DNA of 64,000 bases from Sellimonas caecigallum (GCF_045038405.1 NZ_CP173660.1:1860001-1924000); one strand, 5' to 3'; shown: positions 30,692-39,490, counted from the first letter of the stretch. The notes: a model not told the origin generated them from the letters alone. Translations and numbers: made by a program.

Positions 30692-32047
30692 ATGAGTAGA
30701 ACAACGGTTATGACGAGCGGAAACATCTGGAAGCAGATTCTGTTTTTTTCGATTCCGCTCATTCTCGGAAACCTGCTCCAGCAGCTTTACAATACTGCGG
30801 ATTCCATTATCGTGGGAAATTTTGTCGGGAGCGATGCGCTGGCGGCTGTGGGATCAAGCGGTTCACTGATCAACCTTCTGATCGCTTTCTGTATCGGTGC
30901 ATCCGCTGGAGCCGGAGTCGTGATTGCACAGCATTATGGGGCTGGAGATGAAAAGGGAGTACAGACAGCAGTTCACACGACCATTGCCCTTGCCGTCATC
31001 GCCGGGGCAGTCATTATGGTTCTTGGCATCGTGGCAAGTCCGATTCTTCTGAAATGGATGGGAACTCCAGCCCAGGTAATGGATCAGTCTATTCTTTATC
31101 TGCGGATTTACTTTGGCGGATTGATATTCAATGTAATCTACAACATGTCAGCCGGGATTTTAAATGCGGTAGGAAACTCCAGAAGGTCGCTTGTCTACCT
31201 GGCAGTGGCATCCGTTTCTAATATTGTGTTGGATATGGTATTTGTCGTGTTTTTCAAGATGGGGGTAGCGGGTGTCGCTATCGCCACCGATATCAGCCAG
31301 GTTTTGTCCTGTATCTTTATTCTGCGGTTTCTTGTAAAAGTGGACGATCTTTACCACTTAAAAATGAAAGAGATCAGATGGAACGGGAAGATGGGGATGC
31401 GGATCATCAAGATTGGACTCCCGACAGGGATTCAGAATATGGTAATCTCTTTTTCAAATGTGCTTTTGCAGTCCAGCGTCAACACATTTGGGGCAAAGGC
31501 GATGGCAGGATTTGCGGCTTACATAAAAGTAGATGGATTTAATATACTTCCGGTCATGAGTTTTAGTATGGCAGCGACTACTTTTACAGGACAGAACATC
31601 GGGGCTGGAAGGATTGACCGGGTAAAGAAGGGAATGTGGGTCACGCTGGCCATGGGATTTGTGTATACGATCGTGACAGGGGTCCTGCTTCTTGCATTTT
31701 CTGATCAGATTATCGGAATCTTTACATCCGATGCAGATGTCGTCTATTATGGAACGCTGGCGATGTGGTATTTCTGTCCATTCTATTTTATTTTGAGTAT
31801 TATGCACGAGATGGCTGGTACGATCCGTGGAACCGGAAAGACCGTGCCGCCAATGCTCATCATCCTGTTTTCGCTGTGTGTATGCAGAGTATTGTGGGTA
31901 CAGTTTGTGGTTCCGTATTTTGAAACGATCCGAGGGGTATACTTGTGTTACCCAATATCCTGGGGAATCGGGGCAGTTCTGATGATTCTGTATGCATGGA
32001 AAGGAAAATGGATGCCGGAAGAGCTAAGAAAAAAACAGGAGGAATAA
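30692..32047 (+). CDS. MATE family efflux transporter
   Basis: A full-length 451-residue MATE protein with about twelve hydrophobic segments. PLILGNLLQQLYNTADSIIV and VGSDALAAVGSSG start the first half; GTPAQVMDQSILYLRIYF and FAAYIKVDGFNILPVMSFSM are family segments. It exports drugs or metabolites with Na+ or H+. It lies 21 bases after the oxidase and 2 bases before the ArsC-family selenoprotein candidate, so the three are probably co-transcribed. Unlike the remnant at 9143 it is complete. Confidence 0.93.
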   Translation: MSRTTVMTSGNIWKQILFFSIPLILGNLLQQLYNTADSIIVGNFVGSDALAAVGSSGSLINLLIAFCIGASAGAGVVIAQHYGAGDEKGVQTAVHTTIALAVIAGAVIMVLGIVASPILLKWMGTPAQVMDQSILYLRIYFGGLIFNVIYNMSAGILNAVGNSRRSLVYLAVASVSNIVLDMVFVVFFKMGVAGVAIATDISQVLSCIFILRFLVKVDDLYHLKMKEIRWNGKMGMRIIKIGLPTGIQNMVISFSNVLLQSSVNTFGAKAMAGFAAYIKVDGFNILPVMSFSMAATTFTGQNIGAGRIDRVKKGMWVTLAMGFVYTIVTGVLLLAFSDQIIGIFTSDADVVYYGTLAMWYFCPFYFILSIMHEMAGTIRGTGKTVPPMLIILFSLCVCRVLWVQFVVPYFETIRGVYLCYPISWGIGAVLMILYAWKGKWMPEELRKKQEE

Positions 32048-32049
32048 AG

Positions 32050-32406
32050 ATGTTGCTATTTGTTGAATATCCAAAATGAACGACATGCAAAAAGGCCGGG
32101 AAATGGCTGGAAGAAAAAGGCGCAGAGTTTGAAAGGCGCCATATCATAGAACAGAATCCAACAAAGGAAGAATTAATGGAGTGGCATCAAAAAAGCGGTC
32201 TTCCGCTGAAGCGCTTTTTTAACACGAGCGGTATGAAATATAAGGAACTGGGACTCAAAGACAGACTTCCTCAGATGAGTGAGGAAGAACAGTATGAGCT
32301 GCTTGCCACAGACGGAATGCTCGTCAAGAGACCTCTTCTTGTTGGGGAAGACTTTACTATCCCTGGATTCAGAGAGAAAGATTGGATTGAGAAAATGAAT
32401 AAGTAA
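32050..32406 (+). CDS. ArsC/Spx-family thioredoxin-fold protein with in-frame UGA at redox Cys (probable selenoprotein)
   Basis: The frame from ATG 32050 to the stop at 32404-32406 gives 118 residues, the normal family length, if TGA at 32077-32079 (codon 10) is read through. It starts MLLFVEYPK-UGA-TTCKKAGKW: the UGA stands exactly at the first Cys of the CxxC redox motif, with the second Cys at residue 13. The rest is an intact family protein: HIIEQNPTKEEL, SGLPLKRFFNTSGMKYKELG, DGMLVKRPLLVGEDF. An AGGAGG site precedes the ATG and the start follows the MATE stop by 2 bases. Selenocysteine is the best reading; a nonsense mutation is the alternative. A search for selA/B/C/D would decide. Confidence 0.72.
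32080..32110 (+). promoter_or_regulatory. Possible bacterial SECIS element downstream of UGA
   Basis: Beginning 15 bases after the UGA, GGCC (32094-32097) can pair with GGCT (32105-32108) around the seven-base loop GGGAAAT. The position and the G-rich loop fit bacterial SECIS hairpins, but the stem is only four pairs and flanks are purine-rich, so the support is weak by eye. Confidence 0.35.
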
Positions 32407-32509
32407 AAGATAAATAATTCATTTTTAGTCAATTTTACCCTGTTTTTTTGATAATAAAGCTGTTATAATGAATCAACTGCTAAAAAAAATTCAAAAACAG
32501 GGGGATACT

Positions 32510-33916
32510 ATGAATGATATTTTGTCAAAAGTAAATGATTTCCTTTATACGTATCCGCTTTTGTTCTTACTTGTAGGTACAGGAGTGTATTTTACTGTGC
32601 GGACAAAAGGGGTGCAGCTGCGTCTGCTTAAAGATGCACTCAAAGTGATCCTGGAAAAAGGAGAAGAAAAGGATGGAGTGAAGCAAGTTTCCTCCTTTCA
32701 GGCGTTGATGATCTCGACTGCTTCACGTGTGGGGACAGGAAATATCGCCGGCATCGCGACAGCTATCGCGGCAGGAGGTCCAGGATCTGTTTTCTGGATG
32801 TGGCTGATGGCACTGATCGGCGGTGCATCCGCATTTGTAGAGAGCACATTGGCACAGATCTACAAAGTGAAAGACGGAAAAGATTTTCGAGGCGGCCCGT
32901 CCTATTATATGGAAAAGGCTCTGAAAAAGAGATGGCTTGGCGTAGTCTTTTCCGTTCTTCTCATCATCTGTTTTGCATACGGTTTTAATGGACTTCAGTC
33001 CTACAATATGTCTTCTGCGCTGGAATATTATATCCCAGGGTACACGGACACGATTTATCCGGTCTTTGTGGGAGGTATTATAGCTGCAGCGACGGCGGCG
33101 GTCATCTTTGGAGGCGTCCACAGGATTGGCTTTATCACATCAGTCATCGTGCCGGTCATGGCCATGGGATATCTTCTTCTGGGAGCTTTTACGATCGTGA
33201 CACATATTACAGTTCTTCCGGAAGTGTTCGGGATGATCTTACGAAGTGCTTTTGATTTTCGTGCCATGTTTGGCGGTATGGCCGGAAGTGCGGTAGTCAT
33301 TGGTATCAAGAGGGGACTTTTTTCAAATGAAGCAGGGATGGGAAGCGCACCAAATGCGGCAGCCAGTGCTTCTGTCTCCCATCCGGCCAAACAGGGGATG
33401 GTGCAGGTTGTCTCCGTATTTATTGATACGATCCTGATCTGTTCGGCAACTGCGATGATGCTTCTCGTCTCAGGAGTGGAAGGAGTGCCGGCAAAACTGG
33501 ATGGTATTCCGTTTGTCCAGGCAGCCATATCCGTCAATGTAGGAAGCTGGGGGATCCATTTTATCACATTTTCTATTTTTGCTTTTGCATTCAGCAGTTT
33601 GATCGGAAATTACTACTATGCAGAGTCCAATATAAAGTTTATAAAAGACAACAAAGTTCTTCTTGCTGGATTTCGCATCACATGCGTGCTTGCTGTCTTT
33701 TTCGGAGCACAGGCGGAGTTTTCTCTGATCTGGAATATTGCGGATATCACGATGGGATGTATGGCAGCAGTGAATATTGCGGCGATTCTCATGCTTGGGA
33801 AAATAGCATTCAAAGTGTTGAAAGATTATGAAAAGCAGCGTAAAATGGGAATTGATCCGGTATTTCGTCCCAAAAAACTGGGTATTATGGATACGGAATG
33901 CTGGAAGGAAGAATAG
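32510..33916 (+). CDS. Alanine/glycine:cation symporter (AGCS family)
   Basis: A 468-residue Na+-coupled amino acid carrier with about ten membrane segments. GVYFTVRTKGVQLRLL at the N terminus, STASRVGTGNIAGIATAIAAGGPGSVFWMW and RGLFSNEAGMGSAPNAAASA are AGCS signatures. Start 32510 is chosen because CAGGGGGA lies just upstream; the ATG at 32468 sits within a likely -10 (TATAAT 32464-32469). It is followed 17 bases later by greA. Confidence 0.94.
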   Translation: MNDILSKVNDFLYTYPLLFLLVGTGVYFTVRTKGVQLRLLKDALKVILEKGEEKDGVKQVSSFQALMISTASRVGTGNIAGIATAIAAGGPGSVFWMWLMALIGGASAFVESTLAQIYKVKDGKDFRGGPSYYMEKALKKRWLGVVFSVLLIICFAYGFNGLQSYNMSSALEYYIPGYTDTIYPVFVGGIIAAATAAVIFGGVHRIGFITSVIVPVMAMGYLLLGAFTIVTHITVLPEVFGMILRSAFDFRAMFGGMAGSAVVIGIKRGLFSNEAGMGSAPNAAASASVSHPAKQGMVQVVSVFIDTILICSATAMMLLVSGVEGVPAKLDGIPFVQAAISVNVGSWGIHFITFSIFAFAFSSLIGNYYYAESNIKFIKDNKVLLAGFRITCVLAVFFGAQAEFSLIWNIADITMGCMAAVNIAAILMLGKIAFKVLKDYEKQRKMGIDPVFRPKKLGIMDTECWKEE

Positions 33917-33933
33917 AAAAGGAAGTCTTGAAA

Positions 33934-34437
33934 ATGAGGGAACAACTCACAGAGCATGATGTGGACAAGATCAAAGAGGAGATCGAGTACAGAAAGCTGG
34001 TAGTAAGAAAAGAGGCTATAGAAGCGGTAAAAGAGGCGAGAGCCCACGGCGATCTCAGCGAAAACTTTGAGTATCATGCGGCAAAGAAAGATAAAAACAG
34101 AAATGAGAGCCGGATTCGCTATCTGGAAAGGATGCTGAAAACGGCCAGGATTGTGGAGGACACTTCGAAAGAGGATGAAGCCGGATTAAACAATATGGTA
34201 GAAATCTATTTTGAGGAAGATGACGAGACTGATGTCTTCAAACTTGTCACATCCATCCGGGGAAATTCTCTGGACGGAAAGATCAGTATCGAGTCTCCTC
34301 TTGGGAAAGCCATATTGAAAAAACATGTGGGAGATCGAGTCACAGTAAAAGTGAGTGATGATTACAGCTATCACGTCGTTATCCGATCGATCCGGAAGAC
34401 AACAGATGATGAAAATGACAAGATCAGGAGCTATTAA
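33934..34437 (+). CDS. greA: GreA/GreB family transcription elongation factor
   Basis: A 167-residue Gre factor: N-terminal coiled coil with the acidic tip (AVKEARAHGDLSENFEYHAAKKDKN, matching the DLSENAEY motif whose Asp/Glu activate cleavage in stalled RNA polymerase), then the C-terminal FKBP-like domain (SPLGKAILKKHVGDRVTVKV). Start 33934 is chosen for AGGAAG spacing over 33898. This may be an extra copy; others could exist elsewhere. Its terminator downstream is interrupted by mobile elements. Confidence 0.88.
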   Translation: MREQLTEHDVDKIKEEIEYRKLVVRKEAIEAVKEARAHGDLSENFEYHAAKKDKNRNESRIRYLERMLKTARIVEDTSKEDEAGLNNMVEIYFEEDDETDVFKLVTSIRGNSLDGKISIESPLGKAILKKHVGDRVTVKVSDDYSYHVVIRSIRKTTDDENDKIRSY

Positions 34438-34454
34438 AGTTTGCACATACTGCG

Positions 34455-34474
34455 AAAAGAATCCGGCACTGGTG
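34455..34474 (+). terminator. greA terminator, left arm; right arm at 36192-36205
   Basis: AAAAGAATCCGGCA at 34455-34468 is the perfect complement of TGCCGGATTCTTTT at 36192-36205, which is followed by TCTAT. Together they form a 14-bp terminator with T tract, now split by a 1.7-kb IS in its loop. Confidence 0.85.
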
Positions 34475-34546
34475 TGCTACCCGTCAAGTAGACAATGAAA
34501 AAAATATAAAATTTTTGTGTTGCCCGGTTTGTGCCGGGCAATATTT

Positions 34547-35371
34547 TTATGCGGCTAATAACCGTTCATGAAATTCAAACGGTGTTAATACATCAAGGCC
34601 CCTTTGCGGGCGGTCATTTATGTAATAGTCTATATATGCCGTTATCGCTTGTACAAGCTCCTCTCTGGTATGATACTTCTTCCCATAATACATTTCGCGT
34701 TTTAGTATCCCCCAGAATCCCTCCATAGGTCCATTATCCGTACAGTGCGCCACTCGGGACATGCTCTGTATCATTCCCGCATCTACCAGCTTTTGGTGAA
34801 ATACACGGGAGGTATATTGGAATCCCCGGTCACTATGAAAGATTGGATGAGCTCCCGGATTGTTCTTTACTGCCAGATCGAAAGTATCGAATACAAGCTG
34901 ATTGTTATTGTGATCGCTTAACACATATGCAACCGGACGATGATCACATAAGTCCAGAATCACACTCAGGTATAGCTTATGGATATGGTCAAATGAAGTG
35001 CCATACTTAAACTCTGTTACATCAGTTACCCATTTCTTGTTCAGACTATCTGCATGAAAGTCTCTGTTTAAAATATTTTCTGCGATAAAAGCTGGATTTT
35101 TCGATGGTCTGGTACAGCCGTCATAACGATATTTTAAGTTTGACCTTATTTGCTGTTTCCTGCATATACGCAGGATCCTCTTATCATTTACTTTGATGCC
35201 ATTATCGTGACGGAGTTTGTCATTCAATCTCCGATATCCCATGTCAGGATGTTCTTGATGGATTGCTTCCAACCGGTCGGAAATCTGTTTGTTCAGCCGG
35301 TCATTTGCTGTTTCTATACGGTTCAGCCATTTGTAGTAAGCCGCTCTTGTAATGCCGCCAAGTTTACACAA
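34547..35371 (-). CDS. IS3-family transposase OrfB (integrase core)
   Basis: The DDE catalytic part of the transposase. VTDVTEFKYG holds the first Asp, FHSDRGFQYTSR the second, and GPMEGFWGILKREMYY the Glu; the N-terminal HTH_21 part (DRLNKQISDRLEAIHQEHPDMGYRRL-type) is present. The shown start is an internal TTG; the same frame is open upstream to the slippery site near 35476-35482, so it is normally made as OrfAB by -1 frameshifting (with residues IYQVIKEEHEEHHYSIRSL before it). All three catalytic residues are intact. Confidence 0.92.
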   Translation of the reverse strand: MCKLGGITRAAYYKWLNRIETANDRLNKQISDRLEAIHQEHPDMGYRRLNDKLRHDNGIKVNDKRILRICRKQQIRSNLKYRYDGCTRPSKNPAFIAENILNRDFHADSLNKKWVTDVTEFKYGTSFDHIHKLYLSVILDLCDHRPVAYVLSDHNNNQLVFDTFDLAVKNNPGAHPIFHSDRGFQYTSRVFHQKLVDAGMIQSMSRVAHCTDNGPMEGFWGILKREMYYGKKYHTREELVQAITAYIDYYINDRPQRGLDVLTPFEFHERLLAA

Positions 35372-35445
35372 GGACCGGATCGAATAATGGTGTTCTTCAT
35401 GTTCCTCTTTGATTACCTGATAAATGTGTTTGTTTCTCTGCCGGC

Positions 35446-36123
35446 TCAGCCCCGCCTCCTTTCGATTTCTGCAAGTTTTTTTAGGAAGTCCGCCTCCATT
35501 TGTGCGTGTTCTTTTTCTGCCCGCAAGATCCGGTTTTCTGCCCGCAGCTTTTCGAGTTCTGACATTTCCGCTTCTGGTTTTCGTTTTCCGCGTCTGTCAC
35601 GAAGAGCCTCCACTCCCTGTTTCTCGTATTTTATCGTATAATTACGTGCCTGTTGGTAAGAAATCCCAAACTGTTCTGATGTCTTGGCATAATTATGATC
35701 ATGGGCGATGCAGTATTGCACGATTTCAACCCGTTCATCGAAGGTGGTTTTTTTCCCTTTGGTCATGATAGCATTTCCTCCTGTTCCGGAAGCTTTTAGC
35801 TTCTCATGTCCATTATACTTCAAAACCCACTGTCCGATCGTATTTTCGGAAGGAATGTTATAGGTAACCGCCAGTTCCCTGTAAGATCCTTCTCCGTTTA
35901 GATACGCTTCAACAACATCTTTTTTAAAGGAGGCCGAATAAGATTGATTGTGACCTGTTCTGAGGAAAGCGGATTCTCCGAATGCTTTATACTTGTCAAC
36001 CCATCTTCTAAAAACGGTTTTACCCACTCCAAGTTCGCTGGCGTGTGATAGATAGGATCCGTTTCCTGAAATGTAATCTTTTACAGCCTGCAGCTTCACT
36101 TCTGGTAATATTCCTCTAGGCAT
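35446..36123 (-). CDS. IS3-family transposase OrfA
   Basis: A 225-residue DNA-binding protein with two helix-turn-helix regions (YLSHASELGVGKTVFRRWVD; SYRELAVTYNIPSENTIGQW) and a third in HNYAKTSEQFGISYQQARNY, and a C-terminal leucine-zipper-like coiled coil (LEKLRAENRILRAEKEHAQM). The length and multiple HTH fit the IS150 group. Near its end lies a run of seven A (35476-35482 on the plus strand as T) allowing -1 slippage into orfB. Confidence 0.92.
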   Translation of the reverse strand: MPRGILPEVKLQAVKDYISGNGSYLSHASELGVGKTVFRRWVDKYKAFGESAFLRTGHNQSYSASFKKDVVEAYLNGEGSYRELAVTYNIPSENTIGQWVLKYNGHEKLKASGTGGNAIMTKGKKTTFDERVEIVQYCIAHDHNYAKTSEQFGISYQQARNYTIKYEKQGVEALRDRRGKRKPEAEMSELEKLRAENRILRAEKEHAQMEADFLKKLAEIERRRG

Positions 36124-36210
36124 AATAAAACTCCCCTCCAGATAAACAGTTTTATTATTTCAACTGTCTACCTAAAGGGGAGCATATCACATGCCGGATT
36201 CTTTTTCTAT

Positions 36211-38109
36211 GTGTGCCGAGCATGGCACTAATCTTACTGGTGCAAGTCCAGTCACGGGTATTTACCGCCAAGTGTAGCGAACCACAAACCGGTGCCAGTA
36301 ATGGCATGGGTGAAGGAAGTGGTGTAGCAAAGTTCTTGAGCCTACGAACAGAAACTTGATCAGGCGATTAGGTGGGTAAGGTTGCATATCAAACCGAAGC
36401 CCGAATGGTAAACGTAAACCGAAGTTGTAAATCAAGAGGTTGTGGAACGAAAGATTAGTGTCTTACCTCGGGAGACCCTACTCACATACCGGGAGGTATG
36501 GTCGAAAAAGGTTTGGAGAGGGAGTCAGATGATGTCATAGTAGGCGAAGCCCCAGTGGGAATATAGCCGAAGGACGGAAACGATTTATAGTACGAATCGC
36601 TATGTTTAAAATAATACATGAGCCGGAAATCGGGTGGACAGGAAAAGTAGGAACGTAACCGAGGAATACTGTCTATACCTAGAGGGGCGATATGTATGAA
36701 TCTTGAGATAGGTCAGAGGAGTAACAACGATGGAATTAATAGAAGTGATTTTAACAAAAGAAAACCTGAACAGAGCCTATAAAAAGGTAGTTGCCAATAA
36801 AGGCACGGGTGGCGTTGACGGAGTTACGGTAGAGGAGTTGGGGAACTATATAAGAGAGAACCGGGAGAAAATCATAACGTCTCTCAGAAACAGAACCTAT
36901 ATACCGAAGCCAGTCCGAAGAGTATTCATTCCAAAAGACAACGGAAAGAAAAGACCGTTAGGGATACCGACGGCGCTAGACCGAACAATCCAGCAGGCAA
37001 TATCACAGCCTATATCTGATATTTACGAGAAAATATTCAGTGACTACAGCTACGGGTTCAGACCGGGAAGAAGTTGCCATGATGCCATCAGACAGGCACT
37101 GGAATACTTGAATGAAGGGTATGAATGGGTAGTAGATATAGATATAGAACAGTTTTTCGATAAGGTAAATCATGACAAACTAATTCAGATACTAAGGGAA
37201 CAGGTAAATGACAGTACCACATTAAATCTGATTCGGAAATATCTGAAAGCAGGAGTAATGGAAAACGGGTTGGAGAAAGCGACAATCACGGGCGTGCCGC
37301 AAGGGGGTCCGCTTTCCGTCGTATGTTCAAATGTGTATCTTGATAAGTTGGACAAAGAACTGGAATACAGAGGGCTCCGGTTTACGAGGTATGCAGACGA
37401 TGTGCTGATATTTACAAAAAGTGAAATGGCAGCCAACCGGGTAATGAAATCCATAAGTAACTGGTTGGAAAGGAAACTATTCCTGAAAGTAAATGCAACC
37501 AAAACGAAAGTTGTCAGACCGACACGGAGTAAATATCTGGGATTCACATTTCTGAAGAATGGTGGAGAATGGAAAGTAAAACCCACTACGGAAAAGAAAA
37601 AGAAACTCAAAAAGAAACTGAGTGAATATCTGAAAAGAGGCAGAGCAGTCGCAAGACCTCTGGCGGCTACAATCAAACGCGTTAATGAAATGGTAAGAGG
37701 ATGGATTAATTACTTTCGGATTGGGCTGATGAAAGAGTATATGGAGAAGTTTGGGGAATGGCTGCGGCACAAGATAAGAGTAATCGTCATGAAGCAGTGG
37801 AAGAAGCCGAAAACCGTCTACAGGAATCTGAGTTACTTAAACTGGAAGAATCATAATGGTTTTAGCCGTGAAGAAATCTATAAAGTGGCAAATTCAAGGC
37901 TAGGGTGGTACAGAAGAAGTGGAATGAACGTAGTGAATTTCATAATCAGTAAAGATTTACTTGAAAACAGGATAAAAGACGGAGCTGGACTGCTCAATCC
38001 TTTATCCTATTACTTAGTAAAAGTTGGAATATAAGTTGTAGAGCCGTATACGAGACCCGTACGTACGGTTCAACGGGAGGGGCGAGATTTTACTCTCCCT
38101 CTACCCTAT
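36211..38109 (+). mobile_element. Group II intron (class C-like) inserted after the greA terminator
   Basis: Begins GTGTGCC at 36211 and ends about 38109. Domain V is at 38041-38071: an 8-bp lower stem (GAGCCGTA/TACGGTTC) containing the catalytic AGC, a two-base CG bulge, a 4-bp upper stem and loop. Domain VI follows (GGGAG...CTCCC). It encodes a reverse transcriptase/maturase without an endonuclease domain. The 5' exon is the T tract of the greA terminator, the preferred target of class C introns. The exact 3' end is estimated. Confidence 0.9.
36730..38034 (+). CDS. ltrA: Group II intron reverse transcriptase/maturase
   Basis: A 434-residue intron-encoded protein. RT motifs: RNRTYIPKPVRRVFIPKDNG, IYEKIFSDYSYGFRPGRSCH, VVDIDIEQFFDKVNHDKL, VPQGGPLSVVCSNVYLDKLD and catalytic FTRYADDVLIF. 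The C-terminal maturase (X) domain includes RGWINYFRIGLMKEYMEKFG. No HNH endonuclease follows, as in class C introns that use terminator-like targets. It helps the intron splice and reverse-splice. It looks intact. Confidence 0.95.
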   Translation: MELIEVILTKENLNRAYKKVVANKGTGGVDGVTVEELGNYIRENREKIITSLRNRTYIPKPVRRVFIPKDNGKKRPLGIPTALDRTIQQAISQPISDIYEKIFSDYSYGFRPGRSCHDAIRQALEYLNEGYEWVVDIDIEQFFDKVNHDKLIQILREQVNDSTTLNLIRKYLKAGVMENGLEKATITGVPQGGPLSVVCSNVYLDKLDKELEYRGLRFTRYADDVLIFTKSEMAANRVMKSISNWLERKLFLKVNATKTKVVRPTRSKYLGFTFLKNGGEWKVKPTTEKKKKLKKKLSEYLKRGRAVARPLAATIKRVNEMVRGWINYFRIGLMKEYMEKFGEWLRHKIRVIVMKQWKKPKTVYRNLSYLNWKNHNGFSREEIYKVANSRLGWYRRSGMNVVNFIISKDLLENRIKDGAGLLNPLSYYLVKVGI

Positions 38110-38192
38110 TGCAGAAAAGTCCCATCTCTTTTGTTTAAAACAGGAAAAAAGGCGCATACTAGCAAAAAAGAGGAAAAAGGAGAGAAAGAAAA

Positions 38193-38621
38193 ATGAACGC
38201 AAATGCAGAGCTTCTGAATTTTGTCTACCAGAATTCCCAGATGGGGATCGACACATTGAGTCAGATCATCGAAATAGCAGAAGATGAAAAACTGAAAGAG
38301 TGTCTGAAAAATCAGAAGGAGAAATATGAAGAATTCCACAGAGAAGCTGCAAAGCTTCTGAGGGAAAACGGACATGACGAAAAATCCATCGGCATGTTCG
38401 ATAAGCTGAAAACGTATTTTATGATCAATATCCAGACGATAAAAGACAAGTCTTCTTCTCATCTGGCACAGATGCTTATCGAAGGCAGCAGTATGGGAGT
38501 AACGAATGCGCTTCAGGATTTGAGAAAATATGAGAAGGCGGATACGGACAGTCTTCATCTGATGAGGAAACTTTACAAATTTGAAGAAAACAATGTGGAA
38601 AAATACAAACAGTTCCTATAA
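38193..38621 (+). CDS. Helical-bundle protein (DUF2383/ferritin-like)
   Basis: A 142-residue all-helical protein: NAELLNFVYQNSQMGIDTLS, LKECLKNQKEKYEEFHREAA, KTYFMINIQTIKDKSSSHLA, and a C-terminal helix. The arrangement of four helices with Glu/His at similar spacings is like small ferritin-like or DUF2383 proteins. No ferroxidase site can be confirmed by eye. Function unknown. GGAGAG precedes the ATG. Confidence 0.6.
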   Translation: MNANAELLNFVYQNSQMGIDTLSQIIEIAEDEKLKECLKNQKEKYEEFHREAAKLLRENGHDEKSIGMFDKLKTYFMINIQTIKDKSSSHLAQMLIEGSSMGVTNALQDLRKYEKADTDSLHLMRKLYKFEENNVEKYKQFL

Positions 38622-38697
38622 AAAGAACGCAGGCTATCTGTCTTTGATAAGCGGATAGCCATAATGTTCATTAGAAATACTTACATATAGAAAGGCG

Positions 38698-38735
38698 ATT
38701 ACCACTGGAATACCAGTGGTAATTTGCGTTATAAT
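38698..38735 (+). promoter_or_regulatory. Palindromic operator candidate and -10 before purO
   Basis: A perfect 11-base inverted repeat, ATTACCACTGG (38698-38708) and CCAGTGGTAAT (38713-38723), separated by AATA. TATAAT at 38730-38735 lies 6 bases downstream, so the dyad covers the -35 position. That location suits a repressor site; it could instead be a 5' hairpin or weak terminator of the upstream gene. Confidence 0.6.
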
Positions 38736-38776
38736 GGAAAAGAAGCATGAAAAACAAACGGCAAAGGAGAAAATTC

Positions 38777-39490
38777 ATGGAAATGTTATCAATCGAACAG
38801 GAACTGAAAGGCAATTCTTACCCGGGAAGAGGTATCATTATCGGAAAGTCACAGGATGGAACAAAGGCAGTGACTGCGTACTTCATTATGGGAAGAAGTG
38901 AGAACAGCCGAAACCGCGTATTCGTCGAAGAGGGTCAGGGGATCCGCACACAGGCTTTTGACCCGTCCAAACTGACGGATCCGAGCCTGATCATTTACGC
39001 ACCGGTAAGAGTGCTTGGAAATAAGACGATCGTGACGAACGGGGATCAGACGGACACGATTTACGAGGGAATGGATAAGCAGCTCACATTCGAACAGTCC
39101 TTAAGATGCAGGGAATTTGAGCCGGATGCACCGAACTATACACCTCGTATTTCCGGTATCATGCATATCGAGAGCGGAACATATAACTATGCGATGTCTA
39201 TTTTAAAGAGCAACGGCGGAGATCCGGACAGCTGCCACCGTTACACATTTGCGTACACAAATCCGAAAGCAGGAGAGGGACATTTTATCCACACGTACAA
39301 ATGTGACGGAAATCCGCTTCCAAGCTTTGAGGGAGAACCAAAACTGATCTCCATACCGGACGACATGGATGTCTTTACAGATCTTTTGTGGAACAGTCTG
39401 AATGAAGACAACAAAGTTTCTTTATTTGTAAGGTATATTGACATCGCGACAGGCGAGTATGAATCAAGAATTGTAAATAAAAACAAATAG
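38777..39490 (+). CDS. purO: IMP cyclohydrolase (PurO-type)
   Basis: A 237-residue protein of the PurO-type IMP cyclohydrolase family, converting FAICAR to IMP. NSYPGRGIIIGKSQDGTKAV, NRVFVEEGQGIRTQAFDPSK, APNYTPRISGIMHIE and SGTYNYAMSILKS are characteristic. ATG 38777 is preferred because AAAGGAG lies 7-8 bases upstream. It is followed 14 bases later by the AICAR formyltransferase, which replaces the single PurH of most bacteria. Confidence 0.9.
   Translation: MEMLSIEQELKGNSYPGRGIIIGKSQDGTKAVTAYFIMGRSENSRNRVFVEEGQGIRTQAFDPSKLTDPSLIIYAPVRVLGNKTIVTNGDQTDTIYEGMDKQLTFEQSLRCREFEPDAPNYTPRISGIMHIESGTYNYAMSILKSNGGDPDSCHRYTFAYTNPKAGEGHFIHTYKCDGNPLPSFEGEPKLISIPDDMDVFTDLLWNSLNEDNKVSLFVRYIDIATGEYESRIVNKNK

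Larger units (their letters stand above)
34475..36184 (-). mobile_element. IS3-family (IS150-like) insertion sequence
   Basis: About 1710 bases with imperfect ~26-base terminal inverted repeats: left TGCTACCCGTCAAGTAGACA, right (reverse complement) TGCTCCCCTTTAGGTAGACA, giving TG...CA ends. It carries orfA and orfB on the minus strand with an A7 slippery site between. No clear target duplication is visible at the two ends. It is inserted in the loop of the greA terminator. Confidence 0.88.

Noticed and set aside
32176..32406. Independent 76-residue gene starting at 32176
   Set aside because: It is the rest of the ArsC-family protein; no ribosome site is present and the frame continues upstream to 32050 across the UGA.
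34475..36184. Target-site duplication of the IS3 element
   Set aside because: Flanking bases do not match at the inferred ends; the ends may be off by a few bases or were changed later.
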